From: a virus | Virus record (IMG/VR): IMGVR_UViG_3300025626_000019 | Span: 1-64,000 of that record | Direction: 5' to 3' (one strand) | Length of the DNA stretch: 64,000 nucleotides | In this document: in pieces, positions 44,289 to 52,398 of the stretch | Numbering within the stretch: position 1 is the first letter of the stretch | Layout: each line of letters begins with the position of its first letter | Notes under the pieces: generated by a model | The model's input: the letters and a program-made list of their open reading frames with translations, nothing else | Told to the model about the DNA's origin: nothing | Database searches by the model: none | Translations under genes and position numbers: made by a program

Positions 44289-45536
44289 ATGAAAACGTTT
44301 AAGCAAATTGTAGAAAATATTGTAGTCCTTGATGAAGCAGTCATGGATCAAAAGATGTGGGATCGAACTAAGAAGGGTGATAAACTCACTATTAGTTATG
44401 ACTCAGGCATCAAAAAAGGCAACAAGACTACATTTGTTGTAGGAACGAAAAATATTGTTGGTAAAGCTAAAGTTGGCAAGATCACAATGAAAAGAGAAGA
44501 TGGCAAGGGCGGTAAGTTCTTCCTATACAACCGTAATGGTAATATCTCTTTGGCGTTGGGCGACATGGCGGCTTCTATGACTGGTCTAGTTAAAGAATCT
44601 GTAGAAGTAGAACTTGATGAACGCAACTATGCTAAAGAGTATGCAAACTACCATAGCAAACCAGAGCAAATTGCAAACCGTTCTTCAAGAAACAAAGCAC
44701 GTAGAATTATGGCTAAAGAGAATGATGTTGACGGTATGGATGTTGGGCATGCGGATAATAATCCATTGAATAATGATCCTGCAAACTTACGTATCGAAAA
44801 TCCAAGTGATAATCGTCGTGAGCCACGTATGCGTAGCGAAGGTACTTGGGCAACTCCTGACACTCCTAAGAAAAAAATGACATTGAAGAAAATATTATCT
44901 AAGCCACTTAAAGCAAAAGATGCTGAAGATGTTATGTATAGCATTATTGGGGATGATGAACTTTTTGATGCGTTTGGTGAAGCTAAGCCAAATGAAGATG
45001 TTCGTTCACTCATTAAATCACGCATGAAAGAAATGGGCATTAAAGAAGACTTGGATGAAGGTAAGAATGACAAATACCCTCTTTACCACAAAGATTTCTC
45101 AGGTGCTATGAAAACAGCATACGATCACGCTAAGAAAAATCTTGGTGTAATTGTTGACCCATCAGAGATTGATGACAAGGTTGCAATGGGACCTAAAAAG
45201 CCAAGCACAGGTAAGACAAACTCTTATCGTTTGACAGACAAAAGCGGTAAGAAAGCTATCCAAGTACAGGTATACAACACTGGTAAAAGCTATGAGTTGA
45301 ACATGTATAAAGAAGACTTGGATGAGGCTGTTGAACTTGATGAAGCATTCAAAGCTGGTGGTCTTAAGTTAAAAGATGGCAAGCAAGTGATGGTCAAAAA
45401 AGATGATGCAATGATGTTGAATGACCTCATGAAGCAACTTAGCAAGCCAAATGTCAAGAAGATGACAGACACTGCTATGAAGAATAAAAAAGGCTATGAA
45501 GAAATTCTTGGCTTTGCAAGAGACAGTCACGAATAA
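44289..45536 (+). CDS. Prohead core-like protein with embedded HNH-like motif and LDE sites
   Basis: 415 residues, starting MKTFKQIVENIVVLDEAVM, parallel to the previous gene. Residues near 112-180 (YHSKPEQIANRSSRNKARRI, DVGHADNNPLNNDPANLRIE) form an HNH-endonuclease-like block, although the usual first His of D-x-D-H is replaced in DVGH. LDE sites lie at 109-111, 255-257, 344-346 and 350-352; the last two precede Ala. It is probably an internal or core protein cleaved by gp21 that releases an HNH-like domain. Nuclease activity is uncertain. Confidence 0.75.
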   Translation: MKTFKQIVENIVVLDEAVMDQKMWDRTKKGDKLTISYDSGIKKGNKTTFVVGTKNIVGKAKVGKITMKREDGKGGKFFLYNRNGNISLALGDMAASMTGLVKESVEVELDERNYAKEYANYHSKPEQIANRSSRNKARRIMAKENDVDGMDVGHADNNPLNNDPANLRIENPSDNRREPRMRSEGTWATPDTPKKKMTLKKILSKPLKAKDAEDVMYSIIGDDELFDAFGEAKPNEDVRSLIKSRMKEMGIKEDLDEGKNDKYPLYHKDFSGAMKTAYDHAKKNLGVIVDPSEIDDKVAMGPKKPSTGKTNSYRLTDKSGKKAIQVQVYNTGKSYELNMYKEDLDEAVELDEAFKAGGLKLKDGKQVMVKKDDAMMLNDLMKQLSKPNVKKMTDTAMKNKKGYEEILGFARDSHE

Positions 45537-45778
45537 TGGCTTGGGTGGATGTTTTAGGATCAGAGCATCCTGTGTCGAATACTTGCATATGGGAATATGA
45601 TAATGCGGCGACAGCGGCAGATACATACGCAGATGCTAATGGAACAACGGCTGCAGGTGTGAGAACATTTACACCGCCTAACGGAAGCACACAGACAACA
45701 TATGTCAAAGTGCGTAAGAAGGGCGAGACAATTGAGCGTGGTGAATTGAGTAAAACATATTACGATGCAAGAATATAA
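45536..45778 (+). CDS. Small conserved phage protein (80 aa)
   Basis: It starts at a TAATG overlap with the core-like gene. Sequence ADTYADANGTTAAGVRTFTP, then TYVKVRKKGETIERGELSK; soluble and beta-type. It lies between core and protease genes in a late unit and is probably a minor structural protein. Family not recognised. Confidence 0.7.
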   Translation: MAWVDVLGSEHPVSNTCIWEYDNAATAADTYADANGTTAAGVRTFTPPNGSTQTTYVKVRKKGETIERGELSKTYYDARI

Positions 45779-45793
45779 ATAATAGTATAAATA
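45774..45793 (+). promoter_or_regulatory. Double late promoter TATAAATA before gp21
   Basis: Two exact octamers, at 45,774-45,781 and 45,786-45,793, lie 41 and 29 bases before the protease ATG. Confidence 0.65.
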
Positions 45794-45821
45794 CAACTAT
45801 AGTGTTTAAAGGAATAGAAAT

Positions 45822-46511
45822 ATGAGACTAATTACAGAAGTAGTAGAGGATTGCAATGTAGCAACCGAAATTAACGAAGAAACAGGAAAAAAATCCTATT
45901 TCGTTGAAGGTATCTTCATGCAAGGTGATATTAAAAACCGTAATGGTCGCATCTACCCTGCACAGATACTTGAGAATGAGATGGTACGTTACAATAAAGA
46001 CTTTATTGGAACAAAACGTGCCTTGGGAGAACTAGGTCATCCAGATGGTCCTACCATCAATGGTGATCGTGTTTCTCACCTCATTACAGAAATGAAACGT
46101 GAGGGTTCAAACTTCATTGGTAAAGCCAAAATTCTTGGTACTCCAATGGGCGAGATCGTAAAAACTTTCATGGATGAAGGCGTTACCATTGGTGTATCCA
46201 CTCGTGGTTTGGGTTCAGTTAAGCCAACAAAAGATGGAATTATGGAAGTTCAAAATGACTTTCACCTAGCGACTGTTGACATCGTAACAGACCCATCAGG
46301 TCCTAATTGTTTTGTCAATGGTATCATGGAAAACGCTGAATACTATTACGATATAGCTTCTGGTAACTGGATTGCTCAGGAACCAATTGAACAAGTTATT
46401 GAAGAAATACAACAGGTAGTAGAGAAAGAAGTAAGTCGTATCGTTCGTCGTGTTGACGAAGCCACAGCTAAAAAGCTGTTCGAGCGCTTTATTCAGTCTC
46501 TGAAGAATTGA
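45822..46511 (+). CDS. 21: Prohead core protease gp21
   Basis: A protein of 229 residues; T4 gp21 has 212. The catalytic region is visible: H73 in ELGHPDGPTIN and S126 in GVTIGVSTRGLGS, with a later Asp in VDIVTDPSGPNC. This herpes-type serine protease cleaves scaffold, core and capsid proteins after [LI]-x-E during head maturation. Matching sites occur in the neighbouring core proteins and in gp23. Good GGAAT site and two late promoters upstream. Confidence 0.93.
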   Translation: MRLITEVVEDCNVATEINEETGKKSYFVEGIFMQGDIKNRNGRIYPAQILENEMVRYNKDFIGTKRALGELGHPDGPTINGDRVSHLITEMKREGSNFIGKAKILGTPMGEIVKTFMDEGVTIGVSTRGLGSVKPTKDGIMEVQNDFHLATVDIVTDPSGPNCFVNGIMENAEYYYDIASGNWIAQEPIEQVIEEIQQVVEKEVSRIVRRVDEATAKKLFERFIQSLKN

Positions 46512-46523
46512 AAGTAACAAAAT

Positions 46524-46531
46524 TATAAATA
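46524..46531 (+). promoter_or_regulatory. Late promoter TATAAATA
   Basis: An exact octamer 37 bases before the scaffold gene start. Confidence 0.65.
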
Positions 46532-46567
46532 ATAGCAATAAAGTATCCAAATAAAGGAGTAGAACAT

Positions 46568-47524
46568 ATGTCTAACGACCTAGAAGAAAAGTTCGTATCT
46601 GACGATGGGGTTTCAACTGTTGAAGACCCAACGACACCAGAAGGCGGCGCAATCAAAAAGAAAAAAGCAGACGTAGCTAAAAAAGTCGATCCAAAGGCTG
46701 ACAAAGTTGCACCTGCACCAGTAGCAGAAGACGCAGTTGATGAGACTGCCGAAGTTGTTGCAGAAGAAGTTATCGAATATGAAGCTGGTCTTGCGGCTAT
46801 GTTTGAAGGCATGGATTTGTCTGAAGAATTTACAAGCAAAGTATCTGTAGTATTTGAAGCGGCTGTAAACGAAGCGGCTACTGCTAAAGCAGACGCTATC
46901 ATTGCAGAAAAAACAGAAGCTCTTGCAATTTCTATGAAAGAAGCATCTGACGCATCAATTGATAACGTTGTAGAAAATCTTGATTCTTACCTTGACTACG
47001 TTGTAGAAGAGTGGATGAAAGAAAATGAATTGGCAATCGAAGCTGGTATTAAAGTAGAGATGGCTGAATCGTTAATGGACGGACTAGCAACATTGTTCGA
47101 AGAGCATAACATCGAAGTCAACGAAGATACTGTTGACGTAGTAAAAGGCTTGGAAGAAGAAGTTGAAGGTCTTAAGGCTGACGCTAACAAAACAATCACT
47201 GAAAACGTAGCTCTTGCAAAAGAGATCGCTTCATTGAAAGCAGACGCGGCTTTTGAAGAAATGACTGAAGGTCTTACACTTACACAAGTAGAACGCCTAA
47301 AGGTTCTTTCAGAGAAACTAGCTTTCGACGATTTGGAAGCTTACAAATCTGATCTTACAACACTTAAAGAGTCTTTCTTTGCAAAGAGCAAGCCTTTGGT
47401 AGAAGAAGTAGCAGAAGAAGAAGAAATCATTGTTGAAGATACAGCCGTTAAACAGCCAGTATCAGAATACAGCAACATCAATGCTCTTCTTGAAGGCTTC
47501 GACAGAATGCCAACAAAACGTTAA
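46568..47524 (+). CDS. 22: Prohead scaffold (core) protein gp22-like
   Basis: 318 residues, very acidic and helical, between protease and capsid as in T4. The N-terminus is Lys/Ala-rich (IKKKKADVAKKVDPKADKVA). The middle has long coiled-coil-like stretches (VKGLEEEVEGLKADANKTIT). The C-terminus INALLEGFDRMPTKR is typical of marine gp22. It builds the inner scaffold around which gp23 assembles and is then digested by gp21. Confidence 0.9.
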   Translation: MSNDLEEKFVSDDGVSTVEDPTTPEGGAIKKKKADVAKKVDPKADKVAPAPVAEDAVDETAEVVAEEVIEYEAGLAAMFEGMDLSEEFTSKVSVVFEAAVNEAATAKADAIIAEKTEALAISMKEASDASIDNVVENLDSYLDYVVEEWMKENELAIEAGIKVEMAESLMDGLATLFEEHNIEVNEDTVDVVKGLEEEVEGLKADANKTITENVALAKEIASLKADAAFEEMTEGLTLTQVERLKVLSEKLAFDDLEAYKSDLTTLKESFFAKSKPLVEEVAEEEEIIVEDTAVKQPVSEYSNINALLEGFDRMPTKR

Positions 47525-47552
47525 ACTAAACCCCAGATGAAAATCTAATTAT

Positions 47553-47560
47553 TATAAATA
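47553..47560 (+). promoter_or_regulatory. Late promoter TATAAATA of the capsid gene
   Basis: An exact octamer 35 bases before the gp23 ATG. Confidence 0.7.
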
Positions 47561-47594
47561 AACTCAGACAATACAAACAAGGAGATAGAATCAC

Positions 47595-48899
47595 ATGACT
47601 CAGTCAAACTATCAGCAACTGGTCGAAAAATGGGGTCCCGTTTTGGAACACGCATCTTTCGCACCAATTCAAGACAACCACAAGAAAAGCGTAACAGCTA
47701 CTATTCTTGAAAACACAGAGAAGGCACTCATGGAATCAGGCGACACGTCTGCTAACATGTCTGGTTTCTTGGCAGAAACTGCGGCTAACGATGCGGGTAC
47801 AGGCGGCTTCGGCGGCACATCCACAGCGGCTGGTCCAACAGCAGGTTATGACCCTGTTCTTATTTCACTAGTACGTCGTGCGATGCCAAACCTAATCGCA
47901 TATGACATTGCTGGTGTTCAGCCAATGACAGGTCCAACAGGCTTGATCTTTGCAATGCGTTCGCGCATGACATCACAAGCTGGTGGCGAAGTGTTCTACA
48001 ACGAAGCTGACACAGACTTCTCAGGTGCAGGTACACATGCTAACGCATTGGGTGCAGGTTCTGAAACAACTGGTACAGGCATGGACACTGCTGACGCAGA
48101 AGCTCTTGGTTCAACAGGCGATGCATTCGCTGAAATGGCTTTCTCAATTGAAAAAGTTACTGTTGCGGCAAAATCTCGTGCGTTGAAAGCAGAGTACACA
48201 ACTGAACTAGCACAAGACTTGAAAGCTGTTCACGGTCTTGACGCGGAAACAGAACTTGCAAACATCTTGCAGTCTGAAATCCTCGTTGAAATCAACCGCG
48301 AATTGGTTCGTACCATCTATACAAACGCTAAAGCAGGTGCTGCTGGAACGGCTGTTGCAGGTACTTTCGATCTTGACGTAGACGCAAATGGTCGTTGGTC
48401 AGTTGAGAAGTTCAAAGGTCTTATGTTCCAAATCGAGCAAGAAGCTAACGCTATTGCTAAAGGCACAAGACGTGGTAAAGGTAACATGGTTATCTGTTCT
48501 TCTGATGTTGCTTCGGCACTTCAAATGGCAGGTGTACTTGATTACACACCAGCACTTAACAGCAACGCACTAAACGTTGATGACACAGGCAACACATTCG
48601 CAGGTGTTCTTAACGGACGTTACAAAGTGTACATTGACCCATATGCAGGTTCTAACTACCTCGTAGTAGGCTATAAAGGTTCTTCATCTTTCGATGCAGG
48701 TCTATTCTATTGCCCATACGTACCGTTGCAAATGGTTCGCGCAGTTGGTGAGAATTCTTTCCAACCCAAAATTGGCTTTAAAACGCGCTACGGCATGGTG
48801 TCAAACCCATTCGCTAAAGGTGCTACACAAGGCTCAGGCGCATTGGATGCGAACTCTAACGAATACTACCGCAGAGTTGCAGTATCTAATTTGTTCTAA
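47595..48899 (+). CDS. 23: Major capsid protein gp23
   Basis: A protein of 434 residues. The N-terminal propeptide (QQLVEKWGPVLEHASFAPIQ, then DNHKKSVTATILENTEKAL) and the block DPVLISLVRRAMPNLIAYDI are hallmarks of gp23. The likely gp21 cleavage site is L59-A60-E61 before T62 (FLAE/TAAND). The C-terminus (RVAVSNLF) is typical. It forms the hexamers of the head. A strong terminator follows. No gp24-like vertex gene is visible in the window. Confidence 0.96.
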   Translation: MTQSNYQQLVEKWGPVLEHASFAPIQDNHKKSVTATILENTEKALMESGDTSANMSGFLAETAANDAGTGGFGGTSTAAGPTAGYDPVLISLVRRAMPNLIAYDIAGVQPMTGPTGLIFAMRSRMTSQAGGEVFYNEADTDFSGAGTHANALGAGSETTGTGMDTADAEALGSTGDAFAEMAFSIEKVTVAAKSRALKAEYTTELAQDLKAVHGLDAETELANILQSEILVEINRELVRTIYTNAKAGAAGTAVAGTFDLDVDANGRWSVEKFKGLMFQIEQEANAIAKGTRRGKGNMVICSSDVASALQMAGVLDYTPALNSNALNVDDTGNTFAGVLNGRYKVYIDPYAGSNYLVVGYKGSSSFDAGLFYCPYVPLQMVRAVGENSFQPKIGFKTRYGMVSNPFAKGATQGSGALDANSNEYYRRVAVSNLF

Positions 48900-48930
48900 G
48901 AACAATAAGATATCGGATAACGATACAACT

Positions 48931-48958
48931 AGGGAAGCCTTCGGGCTTCCCTTTTTTT
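48931..48958 (+). terminator. Rho-independent terminator after gp23
   Basis: AGGGAAGCC-TTCG-GGCTTCCC, an 8-base-pair GC-rich stem with a stable TTCG loop, is followed by seven T. It ends the late capsid transcript. Confidence 0.92.
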
Positions 48959-49349
48959 ATGCGTGACGTGCTTTGATGTGACGTGCTAATGTAGCAGGAT
49001 TACCCATCATATCACAATGAGGACACTTCTTCTTTACCTTCATTGTGGTTGATAGTTTGGCTACAGACTCAGGATTGTCCATAGGATTATTATTTGTCAT
49101 AATAACTCTACGCTTCTCTTTGAACTCATCAGATAGAGTATATCCACTAGTACGTCCGTTGGTATTTCCCATACCCTTTTCACGTATTAACTCTTTAGTC
49201 TCTTCTGCATGGTTCCATCCAGTTTCTCTACCACCCCATCTGTAGATAGAATCTTCTGGTACTGATGGATTGAGGTTGTAATCTGGAAAGTATTCTTGAA
49301 TAGGTTTTAGTCCCAAGGACTCGCCAATGGGATCGATATAAATAGACAT
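48957..49349 (-). CDS. NUMOD3-like / zinc-finger protein, homing-endonuclease-related
   Basis: A protein of 130 residues, ATG after AAAGGA. The middle (GRTSGYTLSDEFKEKRRVIM, then TNNNPMDN) resembles NUMOD3 DNA-binding repeats of homing endonucleases. The C-terminus CPHCDMMGNPATLARHIKAR is a C2H2 zinc finger. No GIY-YIG or HNH catalytic domain is present, so it may be a DNA-binding remnant or a regulator. It sits right behind the capsid terminator, a typical niche for mobile endonuclease genes in T4-like phages. Confidence 0.72.
   Translation of the reverse strand: MSIYIDPIGESLGLKPIQEYFPDYNLNPSVPEDSIYRWGGRETGWNHAEETKELIREKGMGNTNGRTSGYTLSDEFKEKRRVIMTNNNPMDNPESVAKLSTTMKVKKKCPHCDMMGNPATLARHIKARHA
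49337..49344 (+). promoter_or_regulatory. Candidate late promoter TATAAATA
   Basis: An exact octamer on the + strand, 90 bases before the small + strand gene at 49,434. It lies inside the N-terminal codons of the opposite gene. Confidence 0.35.
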
Positions 49350-49376
49350 ATGCTGTAATATTCCTTTCTTTTATAG

Positions 49377-49408
49377 TGTGTATGGGAATTGCCGTTCCGC
49401 GATACACA
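49377..49408. repeat. Imperfect inverted repeat between divergent genes
   Basis: TGTGTAT-G-GGAA-TTGCCG-TTCC-GCG-ATACACA forms a two-part stem with a small internal loop in the divergent intergenic space. It could be an operator or RNA hairpin. Confidence 0.4.
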
Positions 49409-49433
49409 TTTATTTAGTAGATTGGAAAATTCA

Positions 49434-49649
49434 ATGGACTTAGAAGAGTTGAAGAAAATCAATGAAGTTTTTTATGCCACAAAAGGACATCTATTTCCTG
49501 CAGGATATAGTCTTCATGAAATGCGTGTAGTGTATGGTCACTACTTTAAAAGACTATGGGGCAACCATGAAAGATTGACGAATTGCCGTGAAGAATTTGA
49601 AGAGGTTTGGGCTAATCGTACAACTTGGCTACATGAAATAGAAGATTAA
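49434..49649 (+). CDS. Small hypothetical protein (71 aa)
   Basis: ATG at 49,434 (MDLEELKKINEVFYATKGHL). It is Trp- and His-containing and soluble. It is the only + strand gene in this stretch and ends four bases into the convergent gene. Ribosome-binding site weak (TTGGAAA). An upstream TATAAATA supports it moderately. Function unknown. Confidence 0.5.
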   Translation: MDLEELKKINEVFYATKGHLFPAGYSLHEMRVVYGHYFKRLWGNHERLTNCREEFEEVWANRTTWLHEIED

Positions 49650-50410
49650 GCCAAGTAATCAGGAAGCTTATCGGCTTTGTTAACGAAGTCATCGTATGCA
49701 TCTTCAACCTTTTGTTGGTTGTAGAAGAAATACTTGTGTATTCTTTGCCAAATACTTTTCTCTACCATAGAATAACCAAACGAAAATACGATACACTCGT
49801 AATGTGTGTAGTTTCTACAGGTTTGCACATTCCAAAACCTAGTTAAATCTAAATCAGTATATGGTTTTTGTCTTCTTCGCTGTTGGGGTGCTTCATTATA
49901 TAACTGATCATCAAATACAATGTGAAGTGTAACTCCACCATCAGACCACCAAGGAACATCTTTACAGGGTCTTTCTACGGTATTAATGGCATTGTCATAC
50001 CAATGTATATCACAATTAAGTTTATTCATTTCAGAAACAAATTCTTGCTTTTGTTCTGTATTATTAAACACAACACCAATATATCGATGTTTTGAATCAT
50101 CATGACCTTGGCAACTCGTAAAGGTTAGATATCCTTTTTTGTGCAAAGCACGAACACCATCCTTAACTCGTGGCTCAAGGTTGTCTTCTATTATATCGGA
50201 ATATTGACTTACGAAACTGCTTACATAATTGCCATCTTCATCTTTAAAGCAGTATGTTCTACCACCAATCAAATGATCGTTACCCTTTACGAACATGGCG
50301 TACCTATGACCATCCTCTGCATTCTTGAACATAGGTTCTTTTTGTTCTTGCTGATATTGGTGATAGTAGGGTACTACAATTTCATATTGGCTTTTCAATA
50401 GGTTCTCCAT
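49646..50410 (-). CDS. Unknown protein (254 aa)
   Basis: ATG behind a terminator-like hairpin. It contains GYLTFTSCQGHDDSKHRYIG, a Ser-Cys-x-Gly-His motif reminiscent of TYW3-like or phosphatase-like folds, but the match is too weak to name. Aromatic-rich C-terminal half (HYECIVFSFGYSMVEKSIWQ). No membrane segment. Function not assigned. Confidence 0.75.
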   Translation of the reverse strand: MENLLKSQYEIVVPYYHQYQQEQKEPMFKNAEDGHRYAMFVKGNDHLIGGRTYCFKDEDGNYVSSFVSQYSDIIEDNLEPRVKDGVRALHKKGYLTFTSCQGHDDSKHRYIGVVFNNTEQKQEFVSEMNKLNCDIHWYDNAINTVERPCKDVPWWSDGGVTLHIVFDDQLYNEAPQQRRRQKPYTDLDLTRFWNVQTCRNYTHYECIVFSFGYSMVEKSIWQRIHKYFFYNQQKVEDAYDDFVNKADKLPDYLA

Positions 50411-50413
50411 AGC

Positions 50414-50444
50414 AATAAAGGGGCTTGACGCCCCCTTATTTATG
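50414..50444 (-). terminator. Terminator-like hairpin with adjacent late-like CATAAATA
   Basis: On the minus strand AAGGGGGC-GTCAA-GCCCCTTTATT forms a GC stem (one bulge) with a T-rich tail, behind the GapR-like gene. CATAAATA at 50,437-50,444 lies 27 bases before the next start and may be a late promoter. Confidence 0.6.
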
Positions 50445-50459
50445 TGTTATTCTGAAAGT

Positions 50460-50741
50460 TTACATGCCTAGTGCTGACATATACATTTCTGTAACAGCAT
50501 TTTCGTTATCAACGTCGTCACGATTACGTTTGCGGATTGCCACGATTTTACGGATAATCTTAGCTTCATACCCACGAGATTTTGCTTCTTGCAACACTTC
50601 TTTTGTGCTATCAGCAATACCCGCTTTCTCAGCATCAAGGGTTTCTACACGCTCTACAAAAGATCGCAATTCTTCAGCGGTTACCTTATACACTTCTTGT
50701 GATGAGTCAGATAAGATAGTTTCTGTTGTGCCGTTATTCAT
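50460..50741 (-). CDS. GapR-like DNA-binding protein (DUF2312)
   Basis: A protein of 93 residues. From about residue 24 the sequence LRSFVERVETLDAEKAGIAD, STKEVLQEAKSRGYEAKIIR, KIVAIRKRNRDD and MYMSALGM follows the DUF2312/GapR pattern closely. GapR is a small alphaproteobacterial nucleoid protein that clamps overtwisted DNA ahead of replication and transcription. A phage copy could support phage DNA replication or displace the host protein, and suggests an alphaproteobacterial host. It overlaps the preceding stop by one base. Confidence 0.85.
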   Translation of the reverse strand: MNNGTTETILSDSSQEVYKVTAEELRSFVERVETLDAEKAGIADSTKEVLQEAKSRGYEAKIIRKIVAIRKRNRDDVDNENAVTEMYMSALGM

Positions 50742-51111
50742 TATGTATTCCTTTTCAAGTTATAGTATTTGTCATAGGTCTGTTTGACCTTATCTAGTTC
50801 TGGATGTCGATGTATCCATTGTCCAGTTGAAGGATTAAATTGTTCTCGAAAGAACCTATCCATCACTTCATTACCAGTGCCTATAGACGTATCGACTTCC
50901 AGACATTTCTTATCAAACTCAGCATCTGACATTATCTCAGAGTTTTCTATCTCGTAAGCATATGCGGCCATACAGAGTTTGATGCGAAGGTGCGTCTGCT
51001 TTTCGACAGGCGCACCCCATTTATACAGAGTTTGATGCGAAGGTGCGTCTGCTTTTCGACAGGCGCACCCCATTTTGGTTTCTCCTCTTCGAAGAACGCT
51101 TCTAAAGACAT
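50741..51111 (-). CDS. Small unknown protein, frame broken by a 53-base duplication
   Basis: The likely start is ATG 51,111 (MSLEAFFEEEKPKWGAPVEK), which overlaps the previous stop as TAATG. The first reading runs into the second repeat copy out of frame. With one copy removed the product continues AAYAYEIENSEIMSDAEFDK and VDTSIGTGNEVMDRFFREQF to the stop at 50,741, about 105 residues. Function unknown. The segment GEVMDRFF...QWIHRHPEL is soluble and helical. Confidence 0.6.
50971..51075 (-). repeat. Tandem duplication, 53-base period, frame-breaking
   Basis: A 52-base segment beginning TACAGAGTTTGATGCGAAGG (+ strand) is repeated identically at 50,971 and 51,024 with one base between. It shifts the frame of the small gene. 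Confidence 0.9.
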
Positions 51112-51488
51112 TATCCCCCTACTGTTTTGATATGATCTTCTACAGACCAGTCGAACCACGATGATGCCAAAGCACTCTGCTTTGTTTCTTCAATGAATGC
51201 GCCCATCTTATCCCAGATTTCTTTCTTCACCATATCCCAGTCGATACCGTGAATATTCTTTTCAAAGTTTTCGCTGTTCCAAACAGCAACATTAAAGGCT
51301 TTGTTCATTTCACAAAGAAGTTCTTGTTGATTTGATTTATACATATCGTATCTCCTACAGATTTCTTTCTTCACCATATCCCAGTCGATACCGTGAATAT
51401 CCTTTTCAAAGTTTTCGCTGTTCCAAACAGCAACATTAAAGGCTTTGTTCATTTCACAAAGAAGTTCTTGTTGATTTGATTTATACAT
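51111..51488 (-). CDS. Small unknown protein containing a 48-residue tandem duplication
   Basis: It reads MYKSNQQELLCEMNKAFNVA ... VKKEI twice because of a 144-base in-frame duplication that also copies the ribosome-binding site and ATG. The native gene is probably only 77 residues, starting at the internal ATG 51,344. Soluble, Trp-containing (SSWFDWSVEDHIKTVGG); function unknown. It overlaps the next start as TAATG. Confidence 0.65.
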   Translation of the reverse strand: MYKSNQQELLCEMNKAFNVAVWNSENFEKDIHGIDWDMVKKEICRRYDMYKSNQQELLCEMNKAFNVAVWNSENFEKNIHGIDWDMVKKEIWDKMGAFIEETKQSALASSWFDWSVEDHIKTVGG

Positions 51489-51503
51489 ATCGTATCTCCT
51501 ACC
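51215..51503 (-). repeat. Near-perfect tandem duplication, 144-base period
   Basis: AGATTTCTTTCTTCACCATA (+ strand) begins at 51,215 and 51,359. The units differ by about one base (ATTC/ATCC) and include the gene start and upstream TATCGTATCTCCTAC. Confidence 0.88.
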
Positions 51504-51699
51504 AATACTTTTCTACAGTTACAGACCAATGAGGCTCTTGCCACTGTTCACCAGTGACAGAATTGATACCGTCATTGAAAAAAGGACCTCGTACATAATA
51601 GTCTGCATTAGGCGCAGTATAACGAACGTTCGCATAGCTATCTACTTCAGCTTGGGCGGCTTCTTTCGTTTCAAACACAAATGTTTCTTTCTTATGCAT
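51499..51699 (-). CDS. Small hypothetical protein (66 aa)
   Basis: MHKKETFVFETKEAAQAEVD opening; it then has ADYYVRGPFFNDG and a Trp-rich end. Alpha/beta character, no motif recognised. Preceded by a sigma70-type promoter at 51,729-51,757. Confidence 0.65.
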   Translation of the reverse strand: MHKKETFVFETKEAAQAEVDSYANVRYTAPNADYYVRGPFFNDGINSVTGEQWQEPHWSVTVEKYW

Positions 51700-51728
51700 C
51701 TCAGTATCTTTCTTGTTGTTACCTATAC

Positions 51729-51757
51729 TGTATAGCGTATGATTCGGTTGGTGTCAA
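51729..51757 (-). promoter_or_regulatory. Sigma70-type promoter
   Basis: On the minus strand TTGACA (51,757-51,752), 17 bases, then TATACA (51,734-51,729). It drives the 66-residue gene and probably the small genes behind it. Confidence 0.65.
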
Positions 51758-52398
51758 GTGTATAAATCAGGATTTTCTTCTCTATCCTTTTGATTAATTT
51801 CCACCTCTTCAAGCATCTCAATAAAGAAATCATGTTGTTTCATGTTTATGGTTTCCCATATTTCTTCGTAGAAAGTATCTTCGCTTTCTTCGCCATTCCA
51901 CTCATCTTCGTCAGCATCGTAAGAATCTTCATTGAGAACTTCGGAATCTTCAATAACGAATTCACGAATTTCTTCAAAATCCCATTCAAGCCAGTCATGC
52001 GCATGTTCGCCATCATAGATACACGCACCTGCAAAGTTAGGACTTTCATCTTCATAACTAAACAAAGTAACGATGTTTGGATCGTGTTCTGCCAGAATAG
52101 TAAGAAGCTTTTCTAGCCCCTCTTGAGGTGCGCCCCATGCCGAAAATCCATACATAGAGTCAGTATCGAATTCTTCAAGGTAACACCATTTAGGACCGAT
52201 GTTGGCAGTAGTCCAAGAATATTGTTCAGTGTCTTTATAGGTTAAGTCACCTTCTACGAACATATCTGAAAACCATTGATGTCCATTATAATTTTCCTGA
52301 TCAGATGATCTAATTCTGGAATATAGTTCATTTAGTTTTGCTTTTGCTTCATCATTGATTTGCTTAAATTCAATATGAAAGTGTACATGATTAGCCAT
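51754..52398 (-). CDS. Unknown acidic protein (214 aa)
   Basis: The N-terminal MANHVHFHIEFKQINDEAKA and middle FSAWGAPQEGLEKLLTILAE suggest a ferredoxin-like fold as in YubB/DUF1281-type phage and plasmid proteins; tentative. The C-terminal 90 residues are extremely acidic (EDSYDADEDEWNGEESEDTF), which may mimic DNA. It overlaps the nucleotidyltransferase stop. Confidence 0.7.
   Translation of the reverse strand: MANHVHFHIEFKQINDEAKAKLNELYSRIRSSDQENYNGHQWFSDMFVEGDLTYKDTEQYSWTTANIGPKWCYLEEFDTDSMYGFSAWGAPQEGLEKLLTILAEHDPNIVTLFSYEDESPNFAGACIYDGEHAHDWLEWDFEEIREFVIEDSEVLNEDSYDADEDEWNGEESEDTFYEEIWETINMKQHDFFIEMLEEVEINQKDREENPDLYT

Noticed and set aside
44820-44870. Treating the HNH-like core protein as a free-standing homing endonuclease
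   Set aside because: It starts like the preceding core protein, carries prohead-protease sites and lies in the head-assembly block, so a virion role fits better.
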